64,000 nucleotides of DNA from Oceanobacillus oncorhynchi (GTDB lineage Bacteria > Bacillota > Bacilli > Bacillales > Amphibacillaceae), in contig NZ_CDGG01000001.1 of NCBI RefSeq assembly GCF_000821065.1, positions 4,544,005-4,608,004 of the forward strand, in the 5' to 3' direction. The notes under the pieces were generated by a model, which worked only from the letters and a program-made list of their open reading frames with translations, did no database searches and was not told the DNA's origin. Of this stretch, positions 45,550 through 53,810 are shown piece by piece. Each line of letters starts with the position of its first letter. The stretch's first letter is position 1. A program made the position numbers and the translations under genes.

Positions 45550-47859
45550 TCACCTTTCCACAATCGTCGCATACCTGTATTTCTCTTTAGGAACCTCACT
45601 TAAAAAAGGAGATATTTTATCAGAGTACAATAAGGTCAAATCATGCATAGCACGGGTGCACGCGGTATAAAGCAAATATTTATCTGTAGGGTGTGAATAC
45701 ACTTCACTGGAAGCATCTGCAAGAATCACCGCATCAAATTCAATCCCCTTTGCTAAATAGACAGGAACAACCACAATCCCTTTTTGATAGGTTTTGGTAT
45801 GCTCATTAATCTGTTTGATATCTATTTCTTTACGCAGCTGTTGATATATTTTATCACAGGCGCCTGCCGTCTTTGCAATAATGGCAATCGTTTCATATCC
45901 ATTTTGCTGCTTCTCTTCTATTTTATGAAGCAATGCATCCTTTTCAGAAATGGATTTTGTCAAATGAATGACCTCTGGAAGTGAACCACTGCGTTCAAAG
46001 GGTTCAACCGGTTCACTGCTCGGTGAAAAGTATGATGTGAAATCTGCAATCGGCTTCGTTGAGCGATAGCTTTTCGTTAATACGATCCGCTCCGTACTTT
46101 CCTTAAACGAAATATTCTTCTGAATCGGATTTTCCTCCGATGCATAGGAATAAATTGCCTGATTTACATCCCCAAGCAGTGTAAAACTGGCATACGGATA
46201 AAGATGCCTTAAATAAGCAAATTGAAAAGGCGTATAATCCTGTGCCTCATCCATTACAATCAGATGCACAGGCCGGTTAACCTGGTGGCCAATCATTTCC
46301 CCTTTAAAGTAGTTATAAGCAGTTGCCAATTCCCATGGAAGCTGTTTTTTCCGGAGCTGCCTAATTGCTTCTGCTTTATATTGTTGAAGCGCACTGGTTC
46401 CATTCAATTCTGCGATAAAGTCCATATACATTTTAAATGTATTAATAAAACGGTTCTGACGGATCATATTTTGCAATGGAGCAAATGTTTTACGAATAAT
46501 TTTCTCTCTCAAAACCTTTTCTTCATCCTGGATACTGCTTTCTTCATGTTCATTCTCTGCTTCATGATAAGCTTTCATATAGTCATCTTTGGTTAACAGC
46601 TGGATTTGATCCAAAACCCAATCTTTTTCGATTTCTTCCTTTTGAAATGCACGAATGCGCTGCAGCAGCCAATTTCTTAACTGCTCCATTTTATTTGGAA
46701 GACGCATATCCTTCTCCAAGGATGCAAAATAATCTTCAATCTCCGTCTTATCAATGAGTAATTCATTTCGAAAACGGATAGAGCGGAAAACAAGATTTGT
46801 TTGATTTAATTTCTCTAAATGCTGATTAATTGTGTCCATAAAAGCCGTACTGGAAAAATACTGAATTGCATCCCTTAATGATTTCTGTTTTTCTTCTTCT
46901 AACCCCATCAGCTTTTCAATCTGTTCAAAGGGGGTGTCTACATGTAATGCTTTATCTGTTCCTTTGAGAACGAATTGATGAAAGGTTTGCTGGTTGACCG
47001 GCTCCTCGCCCAATTCAGGGAGCACATTTGCTACATAGCTTGAGAATAAATCATTTGGAGATAAAAGCAGCACCTGGTCCGCTGTCAAATTAGTCCGATG
47101 ATGATAAAGCAAATAGGCAATGCGCTGTAATGCTGCAGATGTTTTTCCGCTTCCCGCTGCACCTTGTACAACAAGCACCTTACTGCCGCGATGACGGATA
47201 ACGGCATTTTGCTCTTGCTGAATCGTAGAAACAACCGATTTCATTTGTGTATCAGCCGCCCCGCTCAAGCTTTCCTGGAGCATCTCATCTATAATAGTTA
47301 CGGAGGTGTCAAAGATTCCTTTCATTTTTCCATTCCGGATCATATATTGTCGTTTTAAGCTCATGTCGCCATTCACTGTTTCTTCCTCCGTCCGGTACTC
47401 TACCGGGCCTGGAGCATAGTCATAATAAATACTGGAAATCGGAGCCCGCCAGTCATAAATAAGAAAATCCTTCTCTTCTTCATCCATTAACGAAGAAGTA
47501 CCAATATAAATTTTCTCGATTTCTTCACTGCCTTCTTCCTGAAAATCAACTCTCCCAAAGTAAGGCTGGTTTTTCAGGCGTTCTAATTGGTTCATCCGCT
47601 GATAATTTTTCCCGTAATGCCGCTCTTTCTGTGCGAGGATATTGGATTGCTGCTTAATACTTTCCTGTGTCTCAATAATGTCATCCATTTCATCCATATT
47701 AACGGTAATATCATCCCAGAATGTTTTACGTAATTCAACGACATCTTCCTTCACCTTGGAGGATTGTTCCTTCAAAGCATGTTGTTTCTTATCAATAATA
47801 TCTAATACCTTCTCTAGTCGCTGATATTCAAATTCGTGGCTATCCCTTTGCTTATCCAT
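45550..47859 (-). CDS. helD: RNA polymerase recycling helicase-like ATPase HelD
   Basis: A 769-aa superfamily 1 ATPase that binds RNA polymerase and releases stalled or post-termination complexes in B. subtilis. An N-terminal coiled-coil arm (about 1-100, rich in Glu/Lys) precedes the motor with Walker A VQGAAGSGKTSAAL (near 232-240), the Walker B-like LIVMDEAQDYTPFQ, LTKSYRSTKPI and the motif VI region LYTACTRAMHDLTLL. The length matches HelD/YvgS (774). The ATG with AAGGGGGAAG upstream is chosen over the TTG directly before it. Monocistronic; a predicted small RNA gene diverges from its promoter. Confidence 0.93.
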   Translation of the reverse strand: MDKQRDSHEFEYQRLEKVLDIIDKKQHALKEQSSKVKEDVVELRKTFWDDITVNMDEMDDIIETQESIKQQSNILAQKERHYGKNYQRMNQLERLKNQPYFGRVDFQEEGSEEIEKIYIGTSSLMDEEEKDFLIYDWRAPISSIYYDYAPGPVEYRTEEETVNGDMSLKRQYMIRNGKMKGIFDTSVTIIDEMLQESLSGAADTQMKSVVSTIQQEQNAVIRHRGSKVLVVQGAAGSGKTSAALQRIAYLLYHHRTNLTADQVLLLSPNDLFSSYVANVLPELGEEPVNQQTFHQFVLKGTDKALHVDTPFEQIEKLMGLEEEKQKSLRDAIQYFSSTAFMDTINQHLEKLNQTNLVFRSIRFRNELLIDKTEIEDYFASLEKDMRLPNKMEQLRNWLLQRIRAFQKEEIEKDWVLDQIQLLTKDDYMKAYHEAENEHEESSIQDEEKVLREKIIRKTFAPLQNMIRQNRFINTFKMYMDFIAELNGTSALQQYKAEAIRQLRKKQLPWELATAYNYFKGEMIGHQVNRPVHLIVMDEAQDYTPFQFAYLRHLYPYASFTLLGDVNQAIYSYASEENPIQKNISFKESTERIVLTKSYRSTKPIADFTSYFSPSSEPVEPFERSGSLPEVIHLTKSISEKDALLHKIEEKQQNGYETIAIIAKTAGACDKIYQQLRKEIDIKQINEHTKTYQKGIVVVPVYLAKGIEFDAVILADASSEVYSHPTDKYLLYTACTRAMHDLTLLYSDKISPFLSEVPKEKYRYATIVER

Positions 47860-47890
47860 CAACTTCCCCCTTTATTTCCGAAAACAACTG

Positions 47891-47919
47891 TTGACATACT
47901 TATTATTATAATGTATAAT
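47891..47919 (+). promoter_or_regulatory. perfect sigma-A consensus promoter without a following gene
   Basis: TTGACA (47891-47896), exactly 17 nt, TATAAT (47914-47919): twelve of twelve consensus bases at ideal spacing on the plus strand. No plus-strand gene follows for 12 kb, but an intrinsic terminator lies about 110 nt downstream. Confidence 0.75.
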
Positions 47920-47925
47920 TATAAT

Positions 47926-48038
47926 ATATGGATATATATTATTCAGTATATCTTTAACTTTTATATTTTACCATCATTACATAAATTAATCAATACATCT
48001 GCAAAAGCCGGCTTGAATTTTTCAGCAGGCTTTTTTTT
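47926..48038 (+). ncRNA. candidate small non-coding RNA, about 110 nt
   Basis: Transcript predicted from the perfect promoter at 47891-47919 to the intrinsic terminator at 48004-48038. The only ATG reading frame inside is nine codons (MDIYYSVYL) without a ribosome binding site. The body is AU-rich with the single GC-rich terminator hairpin at its 3' end, which is the usual shape of Hfq-type or RNAIII-like trans-acting small RNAs. I do not recognise a known family. It diverges from helD. Confidence 0.5.
48004..48038 (+). terminator. orphan intrinsic terminator of the candidate small RNA
   Basis: Stem AAAGCC-G-GCTTGAA / TTCAGC-A-GGCTTT with one mismatch and one bulge, then eight T residues on the plus strand. 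The neighbouring minus-strand gene has its own terminator at 48098-48139, so this one is not needed there. Confidence 0.7.
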
Positions 48039-48097
48039 GACCATGTTTACTCCATCGTTTCTTCTTTTTATTATCATAACATATATGATATAACCTA

Positions 48098-48139
48098 TTA
48101 AAAAAATCCCAGTGCCAAATCGACACTAGGATTTTTCCG
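48098..48139 (-). terminator. terminator of the M20 amidohydrolase gene (minus strand)
   Basis: AAAAATCC-TAGTGTCG / GGCACTG-GGATTTTTT hairpin, with the T-run on the minus strand, overlapping the end of the gene. Confidence 0.75.
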
Positions 48140-49355
48140 TTAATTTTAATGCAGTTTCGTATAATACTTCGATGCCTGCAGCAAGCTCATGGATTGCGGT
48201 CCATTCCTCCGGGCAGTGACTGAGACCGTCTTTACTCGGCACAAAAATCAATCCGACATCCGTTATATCGGAAAGGACCATCGCATCATGTCCCGCTCCG
48301 CTGTGCATGTTGATAAAAGAGGTACCTAACTGCGCACATGATGCTTCAAGTATAGAACGAATTTTCTTGTTCAGTTCCTTAGGCTGCATGTATAAGGACT
48401 GCTCTACTGCAGTCTGAATACCATTGGCTTCCCAAGAGCGAACCAGATTTTTTACTTTCTGCACGACATTTTTTACATGTGCTTCTTTGCTGGAACGGAT
48501 ATCCACAGAGAAAACAACTTTATCCGGAATTACATTTGCTCCGTTTGGAAATACCTGATGTCTTCCTACCGTTGTCACCGCTCCTTCTCCTTCTTCCATT
48601 GCAATCTGCGGAAGCTTGGAAATGATATTGGCAGCCGCTACTAACGCATCAGAGCGCCGATCCATCGGTGTTGTACCAGCATGTCCTGCTTTCCCGTCAA
48701 TCGTTACCTCTAATTGTGTTAATCCGACAATAGATTCCACCACTCCCACGGAAATCTGCTCTTCTTCTAGAATAGGCCCCTGTTCAATATGCATTTCTAA
48801 AAATGCTTTGATTGTTTCTGGATCTCGTTTCACCTCTAATGAAGGATCCAAACCAATCTTTTTCATTGCCTCGGGGACAGAGATACCGTCCTTATCTTTG
48901 GTCTCTTGAACATCATCCTTTGAAAGATATCCGGCAATTCCTCTGGAGCCCATTAAACCGCCGCCAAACCTTGATCCTTCTTCTTCAATCATCGCAATAA
49001 TTTCTAATGGATATACCGGCTTAACTTGATTATCCTGGAATAATGCAGCGATTTCTAGACCGGCAATCACACCAGCCGGACCGTCATAATCTCCGCCATG
49101 AGGAACACTGTCAAAGTGAGATCCTACGATTACACTTGGCGCATCCTTCTTTTCACCTTCCAGCTTGCCAAAAATGTTGCCGAGACCGTCTTCTCTTACT
49201 TCTAACCCATATGCTTCCATCTGCTCTTTAATATAGATACGGGCTTGTAAATCTTCTTCACTGTAAGTCAAGCGGGTGGTTCCTTCATTCGGCGTCGCTG
49301 TATATCTGCTTAATGCTTTAATATGTTTTTCAATGCGTTCCTGGTTTGCTTTCAC
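48126..49355 (-). CDS. M20-family N-carbamoyl amino acid hydrolase / allantoate amidohydrolase
   Basis: A 409-aa zinc amidohydrolase of the AllC/HyuC/AmaB type. Metal ligands are visible: His in GSHFDSVPHGG, Asp in DYDGPAGV, the Glu pair in MIEEEGSRFGGG, His in EMHIEQGP and His in GAGHDAMVL. The dimerisation domain (GLTQLEVTIDGKAGHAGTTPM) is complete. The substrate (N-carbamoyl amino acid, allantoate or ureidoglycolate) cannot be fixed from sequence. The start is a GTG with AAGGAGG upstream. The permease gene lies 20 bp upstream on the same strand, so a two-gene uptake and hydrolysis unit is likely. Confidence 0.88.
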   Translation of the reverse strand: MKANQERIEKHIKALSRYTATPNEGTTRLTYSEEDLQARIYIKEQMEAYGLEVREDGLGNIFGKLEGEKKDAPSVIVGSHFDSVPHGGDYDGPAGVIAGLEIAALFQDNQVKPVYPLEIIAMIEEEGSRFGGGLMGSRGIAGYLSKDDVQETKDKDGISVPEAMKKIGLDPSLEVKRDPETIKAFLEMHIEQGPILEEEQISVGVVESIVGLTQLEVTIDGKAGHAGTTPMDRRSDALVAAANIISKLPQIAMEEGEGAVTTVGRHQVFPNGANVIPDKVVFSVDIRSSKEAHVKNVVQKVKNLVRSWEANGIQTAVEQSLYMQPKELNKKIRSILEASCAQLGTSFINMHSGAGHDAMVLSDITDVGLIFVPSKDGLSHCPEEWTAIHELAAGIEVLYETALKLTEKS

Positions 49356-49375
49356 GTAATGATTCCTCCTTCAAT

Positions 49376-50569
49376 CTACAAGAAACTGACAAATACTCCT
49401 GCTAGTATAACAGAAACAATCGTTACGGTCACAAATCCGCCAACCAGCATCGGAGGGAGCATATGGCTCGTCAATATTTCTCTTTCCTTTGTATCCTTCG
49501 TCAATGAGGTGATCACCTCATTGGTAATTACATAATCCGCTGGAAACCCGTAAAAGGCAGTTAAGGATATTGCATATGCCATTGCTTTGCTGACCTTAAA
49601 CAGCCTGCCAACAATAAAGGAGAAGATATACATTCCGATTACAGCTAAAAGAATACTTCCGACTAATAAGTAGATAATGTCAAGCATCATATCCGGGGTA
49701 GCATTTCTTAATCCGTCAAGAATATAAAGCATCAGCCCCAACATCGCAAAACCAAACCCGTTTGCCTTCTGCAGCGCCTGCTTTTCCAAGAAGCCGGCAC
49801 TTCTGCCGATAACACCGAATAACAGACAAAGGACCATCGGACTGACAGATACGACTGGCTCCAGCCATGCAGATATCTGATAAGCAAGGAACCCGGTAAC
49901 AGCTAATCTAAAAAATATAAAATAACTGGTATTATATTGTTCCGGGAGATTCCTAAATAACTTTGCACCTTCGTACTCTTCAGCTGCTGTTTTATTCGAT
50001 GTATCAGCTTCTTTTAATTCACCGCTGCGTATTTTATTCAATAATTGCTTTCCTTCTTTTTTCAACATCACAGATGTTAAAGGATAACCTGCAAAGCCTT
50101 GCATCACATAAATAACGATTGCAAATACAGATAAGCTTACCAGACCTGCTTCTGCAGCACCTTCTGACATAATCAGTGAGGATACCAGCCCTCCCACTAA
50201 CGGTGGAACGGCGACAACCATAGCCTGAAATCCGAAAAGTAAGGTGCCAAAGCTAAGCAGAAAGGCAACAACACCTAAAACACCGCCGAGAGCGATTAAA
50301 ATCGTACGCCATTGCTGCTTCAGCTCCTTTAAGGATAATAGTGTCCCCATATTTACAATCAGCATGTACATCAGCACTGTAGCAACTACAGGAGGTATAC
50401 CTGCTATTTCAACTATATCCTGCGGGAAAAAGGTCCAATAACCCGCTAAAAACAGAACGGCACAGACAAAAATCGACGGTACCCAAGCCTTGGTTTTGGC
50501 AGCAACCACGTCTCCAATATATAAAATCAATACAATAAGAACTAATGCAAGCATTTGTGCCATGTTCAT
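49376..50569 (-). CDS. multi-pass membrane permease cotranscribed with the amidohydrolase
   Basis: A 397-aa protein with about ten to eleven hydrophobic helices and a charged central loop (about residues 175-210, KKEGKQLLNKIRSGELKEAD). Segments such as VGGLVSSLIMSEGAAEAGLV and YGFPADYVITNEVITSL recall the re-entrant glutamate permease-like (GltS superfamily) transporters, but I do not assign a family with certainty. GGAGG lies upstream of two nearby ATGs (MN and MA); I give the first. Its position 20 bp before the M20 amidohydrolase suggests it imports that enzyme's substrate. Confidence 0.7.
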   Translation of the reverse strand: MNMAQMLALVLIVLILYIGDVVAAKTKAWVPSIFVCAVLFLAGYWTFFPQDIVEIAGIPPVVATVLMYMLIVNMGTLLSLKELKQQWRTILIALGGVLGVVAFLLSFGTLLFGFQAMVVAVPPLVGGLVSSLIMSEGAAEAGLVSLSVFAIVIYVMQGFAGYPLTSVMLKKEGKQLLNKIRSGELKEADTSNKTAAEEYEGAKLFRNLPEQYNTSYFIFFRLAVTGFLAYQISAWLEPVVSVSPMVLCLLFGVIGRSAGFLEKQALQKANGFGFAMLGLMLYILDGLRNATPDMMLDIIYLLVGSILLAVIGMYIFSFIVGRLFKVSKAMAYAISLTAFYGFPADYVITNEVITSLTKDTKEREILTSHMLPPMLVGGFVTVTIVSVILAGVFVSFL

Positions 50570-51133
50570 TCATCCTCCAATTAATTAAATTATGTTTTTC
50601 CTGCTGTCTGTCCTCTAAGAGATTATGAACATTTCTATGCCCAAAGACAATCGGCTAACTGTTTAAATGGTTCCGTTATATGAAAGATTCTGTGAATTAC
50701 GCCTATAGATGTGTATATATTCACATATTTTTCAGACTATTAAAAGAGTTTTAAATGATTTCATACTTTTATGATTCTTTTGAAGAAAATTCATAGTCTA
50801 TAGTGTAAAATGCAGTCCACAAGCGTATGGAACTGCTTCGAATCTTCTATCAATAACGAAACTATTTTAGTGATAATCGAAATATTATCACCAAACAGAT
50901 GGTTCGTCAATAAAAAATTTAACCAGCTTCCAGGCTGGTATGGTGCGTTTCTATTCTACTTTTTATATCAAACAACGACTGTATAGGAGTTGTTATCGCT
51001 TTCTATTTTTCATTGTTTATGCTTTCTTATTGCAAAAATTGTTATTTGAAAAAGAAAACTGCCGCTCTATATGAAATTCTCTCCAATTTCATTCGAGTGC
51101 AGTTTTCTTTCTATGCCTCATTCATATATTTAT
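50570..51133. other. 560-bp gene-free region with several dyads
   Basis: Between the permease start and the end of the uracil permease. It contains a perfect dyad GTGATAAT-N6-ATTATCAC (50870-50891), a hairpin ACCAGC / GCTGGT followed on the minus strand by TAAATTTTTTA (50909-50939), a dyad AACAAC-N12-GTTGTT (about 50970-50995) and the uracil permease terminator (51048-51114). None of the reading frames looks coding. Confidence 0.45.
51048..51114 (-). terminator. terminator of the uracil permease gene
   Basis: AGAAAACTGC and GCAGTTTTCT flank a long inner imperfect stem (ATGAAAT / ATTTCAT). It ends with a T-run and lies about 20 bp after the stop codon. Confidence 0.65.
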
Positions 51134-52399
51134 TTACTTATCCTCATTCGATAAGTTTAAAGCATCCAGCAGTTTAAAGAATAAGCTGATTAAAATGGCA
51201 ACAATGGTCGCCAGCCCCATTCCTGTCAATTCTACTGCACCAAGTTCAATGCTGGCTCCGCTGACACCAATTGCCAATACTACACAGGTCAGGATAAGAT
51301 TTTGCGAATTATTATAATCAATCTGCTGCTCTACAAGCATACGCAAACCGCTTACCGCGATAATCCCGAAAAGCAGTAAAGAAATACCGCCCATAACCGG
51401 TGTTGGAATAGATGAAATTAAAGCAGCAAGCTTTCCGCAGAAGGAAAGGATAATTGCTAACACCGCAGCTCCGCCGATAATCCATGTAGAATATACTCTT
51501 GTTATCGCAAGAACTCCAATATTTTCACCATATGTTGTATTTGGTGTCGATCCGAAAAAGCTGGAAAGCATCGTAGAAATACCATTACCAAATAAAGAAC
51601 GGTCTAAGCCCGGATCCTTTACCATATCCTTCTTCACAATATTGCCTGTAACTACTAAATGTCCAATGTGTTCAGGCACAAGAACAAGCGCAGCCGGTAA
51701 AATAATAAGGATGTCAGACCAGTTGAACTTAATCTGATAATAGGTCGGCATTTGAATCCAGGCAGCCTCCCGTACGGTTGTAAAGTCAACAATTCCAAAC
51801 ATCGCCGCAATCAGATAACCAGTTACTATACCGAGAAGAATCGGAATAATTTTCAGAAATCCTCTTAAAGTCACCCAATAAACAATCGTTGCCCCCAGCG
51901 TCAGCAAAGATACCGTTATCGCAGTCATATCTCTTGGAACATCCGCCCCCGGCAACAATCCAGCCATATCTGCTGCTGTAGGCACAAGCTCCAACCCAAT
52001 AACGGCTACAATAGCTCCCATCGCTGCCGGCGGAAAAATAACATCAATCCAGCTTGTACCCGCATATTTCACAATCACCCCGATCAGAGTCAAAACAAGG
52101 CCTACTACGAAGAAACCACCCAAGGCGGCACCATAGCCTCCTCCATCTGTCAGAACTAACGTAACTGGTGCGATAAAAGCAAAGCTCGATCCTAAATAAG
52201 CAGGAATTTTCCCTTTCGTTATAAAAATATACAGCAGTGTGCCAAACCCATTCATCATTAAAATAGTTGCTGGATCTACGTTAAATAAAAGCGGTACTAA
52301 AACTGTGGAACCAAACATTGCAAATAAATGCTGCAAACTTAAAGGCAAGCTCTGTAATAATGGCAGCCGTTCATGTACTTGTATTTCTCTTGATTTCAT
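51134..52399 (-). CDS. pyrP: uracil permease (UraA/PyrP, NCS2 family)
   Basis: A 421-aa integral membrane protein with about 12-14 helices that imports uracil with protons. The N-terminal MKSREIQVHERLPLLQSLPL with SLQHLFAMFGSTVLVPLL is typical, followed by GSSFAFIAPV and the substrate-binding PEHIGH (LVPEHIGHLVVTG) and SSFFGSTPNTTYGENIGVLA, all diagnostic of UraA-type carriers. I start at MKSREIQ (AGGGACAGG upstream), not at the ORF start 30 codons earlier, which lies inside the attenuator leader. The leader carries a PyrR site, so expression responds to uridine nucleotides. It stands alone, outside a pyr operon. Confidence 0.93.
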   Translation of the reverse strand: MKSREIQVHERLPLLQSLPLSLQHLFAMFGSTVLVPLLFNVDPATILMMNGFGTLLYIFITKGKIPAYLGSSFAFIAPVTLVLTDGGGYGAALGGFFVVGLVLTLIGVIVKYAGTSWIDVIFPPAAMGAIVAVIGLELVPTAADMAGLLPGADVPRDMTAITVSLLTLGATIVYWVTLRGFLKIIPILLGIVTGYLIAAMFGIVDFTTVREAAWIQMPTYYQIKFNWSDILIILPAALVLVPEHIGHLVVTGNIVKKDMVKDPGLDRSLFGNGISTMLSSFFGSTPNTTYGENIGVLAITRVYSTWIIGGAAVLAIILSFCGKLAALISSIPTPVMGGISLLLFGIIAVSGLRMLVEQQIDYNNSQNLILTCVVLAIGVSGASIELGAVELTGMGLATIVAILISLFFKLLDALNLSNEDK

Positions 52400-52440
52400 C
52401 AATACCTGTCCCTTCTGTATGTATTCTATATCCAATTGCT

Positions 52441-52684
52441 CTCTAGCTAAAAACACCTTACCAGTCCGGGGTAAGGTGTCAGAATACACAAAGGAACATT
52501 ATCCATTAAATATGTGTTCCAAAAGGATGATAAAAAAGACCATAGAATCTTAAACATCATTTTTATTAAGCTTTGGAAACGTCTCTTTAAAGGACATATT
52601 TATTTTGCTTCATCCGTTTTCCTTACCAGCCTCGCGGGACTGAATTAAAGGTTCATCAAATCCATTCATATCGTATATATTATG
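52441..52684 (-). promoter_or_regulatory. PyrR-dependent attenuator leader of the uracil permease gene
   Basis: On the minus strand, TTGACA (52708-52703), 18 nt and CATAAT (52684-52679) form a near-perfect promoter just upstream. The transcript then contains the PyrR binding loop TCCCGCGAGGCTGGTAAGGA (about 52620-52640), which keeps the GAGGCTGG and AAGG bases of the known consensus. About 140 nt later comes a terminator ACACCTTACC / GGTAAGGTGT with a short T-run (52449-52480). When UMP-loaded PyrR binds, the terminator should form. Confidence 0.85.
52449..52480 (-). terminator. attenuator terminator in the pyrP leader
   Basis: Perfect 10-bp stem ACACCTTACC / GGTAAGGTGT with a 7-nt loop, then TTTTTAG on the minus strand. 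It lies 50 bp before the pyrP start codon. Confidence 0.85.
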
Positions 52685-52781
52685 ACAAATAAACAGAAGT
52701 ACTGTCAATCATTTATTTTCATCCTCTGGAACTTAAACGCGTCTCGCACTGGAAGACTTGCGAATCATCAAGCTTTCTTTA

Positions 52782-53423
52782 TTAAGATGAAAATTGTGCT
52801 GTACAGCGATAGATGACATGTCCCATGGAAGCGAATTTTTCTTCATACTCTGTCTTCACATTCGCTTCATCCTCAATAGCATGCAAATCTAAATTCACTT
52901 CTTTCAGCTTCATTCCATAGTCGGAAAAGCTGACTAATGAATACTCGAATAATCCGCGATTATCGGTTTTGAGAACGATTTGACCTGAATCCGGCAAAAT
53001 ATGCTGGTATTGCTCCAAGAAGCTTCTAAAGGTCAAGCGACGCTTCTCATGACGATTTTTTGGCCAAGGATCGGAGAAATTTAAATAAATTTGCCCGATT
53101 TCATTTTCTTCAAATATAGCAAGCAAATCATTCGCATCTTCATTCAATAGGCGAACATTATCTAACGTTTCTTCATCCACTTTTTGAACTGTAGAAACAA
53201 TAATACTTTTCGCTACCTCGATGCCGATAAAGTTTATATCCGGGTGCTGCTTTGCCATTCCTGTAATGAATTGCCCCTTACCCGAACCAATTTCTACATG
53301 AATCGGATTATTGTTGCCAAAAACTTTTTTCCATTCCCCTTTATGTAAGCTCGGTTTCTCTAATACAATATAATTTTTTTCCTTTAAATAATCATCTGCC
53401 CATGGTTTATATCTTTGTCTCAT
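52782..53423 (-). CDS. trmB: tRNA (guanine-N7)-methyltransferase TrmB
   Basis: Methylates N7 of G46 in the tRNA variable loop using S-adenosylmethionine. A 213-aa protein with the SAM-binding IHVEIGSGKGQFITGMA, INFIGIEVAKSI, and the TrmB signature YLNFSDPWPKNRHEKRRLT. I use the ATG for MRQRYKPW (GTGAGG upstream) rather than one six codons earlier. The length equals B. subtilis TrmB. No clear terminator is seen before the pyrP promoter. Its neighbour ytzH diverges on the other strand. Confidence 0.96.
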   Translation of the reverse strand: MRQRYKPWADDYLKEKNYIVLEKPSLHKGEWKKVFGNNNPIHVEIGSGKGQFITGMAKQHPDINFIGIEVAKSIIVSTVQKVDEETLDNVRLLNEDANDLLAIFEENEIGQIYLNFSDPWPKNRHEKRRLTFRSFLEQYQHILPDSGQIVLKTDNRGLFEYSLVSFSDYGMKLKEVNLDLHAIEDEANVKTEYEEKFASMGHVIYRCTAQFSS

Positions 53424-53512
53424 ATACGCTTTCCTCACTTTTATAGCTTTTGATGATGTGAATAATAATGCATTATCCGTTTAAACTATGCTCAGGAACG
53501 AGGTGAATTTAG

Positions 53513-53794
53513 ATGCAACTATCTCTGCAAAACAAATTGCAATTACTGTGTGATATTTTAGACGAGCATCAATCTGATTCCTCTGTGTCTCCGAATGAAC
53601 ATGCTCAGTTAGAAAGGCTCACTGCTTCCCTATTAGCTCAACAAGAATTATCTGATCAGGATATCCAGGACGTCCTGACGCGCATTTACCAATATGGTAA
53701 AGATGGGGCTGCTGCATCCGATCTGACAAAACATATTGGTGATCATCAAGATCAGTTTCAGCATTGGATCAATACGGTCCAGCAAAACCTCTGA
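53513..53794 (+). CDS. ytzH: YtzH-like small protein
   Basis: A 93-aa, mostly helical and acidic-to-neutral protein (NKLQLLCDILDEHQSDSSVS, later LTASLLAQQELSDQDIQDVL), with no signal peptide or membrane segment. It sits between trmB and ytmP exactly as ytzH does in B. subtilis (92 aa). GAGGTGA lies upstream of the ATG. The function is unknown. It converges with ytmP, whose stop lies 17 bp away. Confidence 0.85.
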   Translation: MQLSLQNKLQLLCDILDEHQSDSSVSPNEHAQLERLTASLLAQQELSDQDIQDVLTRIYQYGKDGAAASDLTKHIGDHQDQFQHWINTVQQNL

Positions 53795-53810
53795 TTGGTA
53801 TCCCGATATG

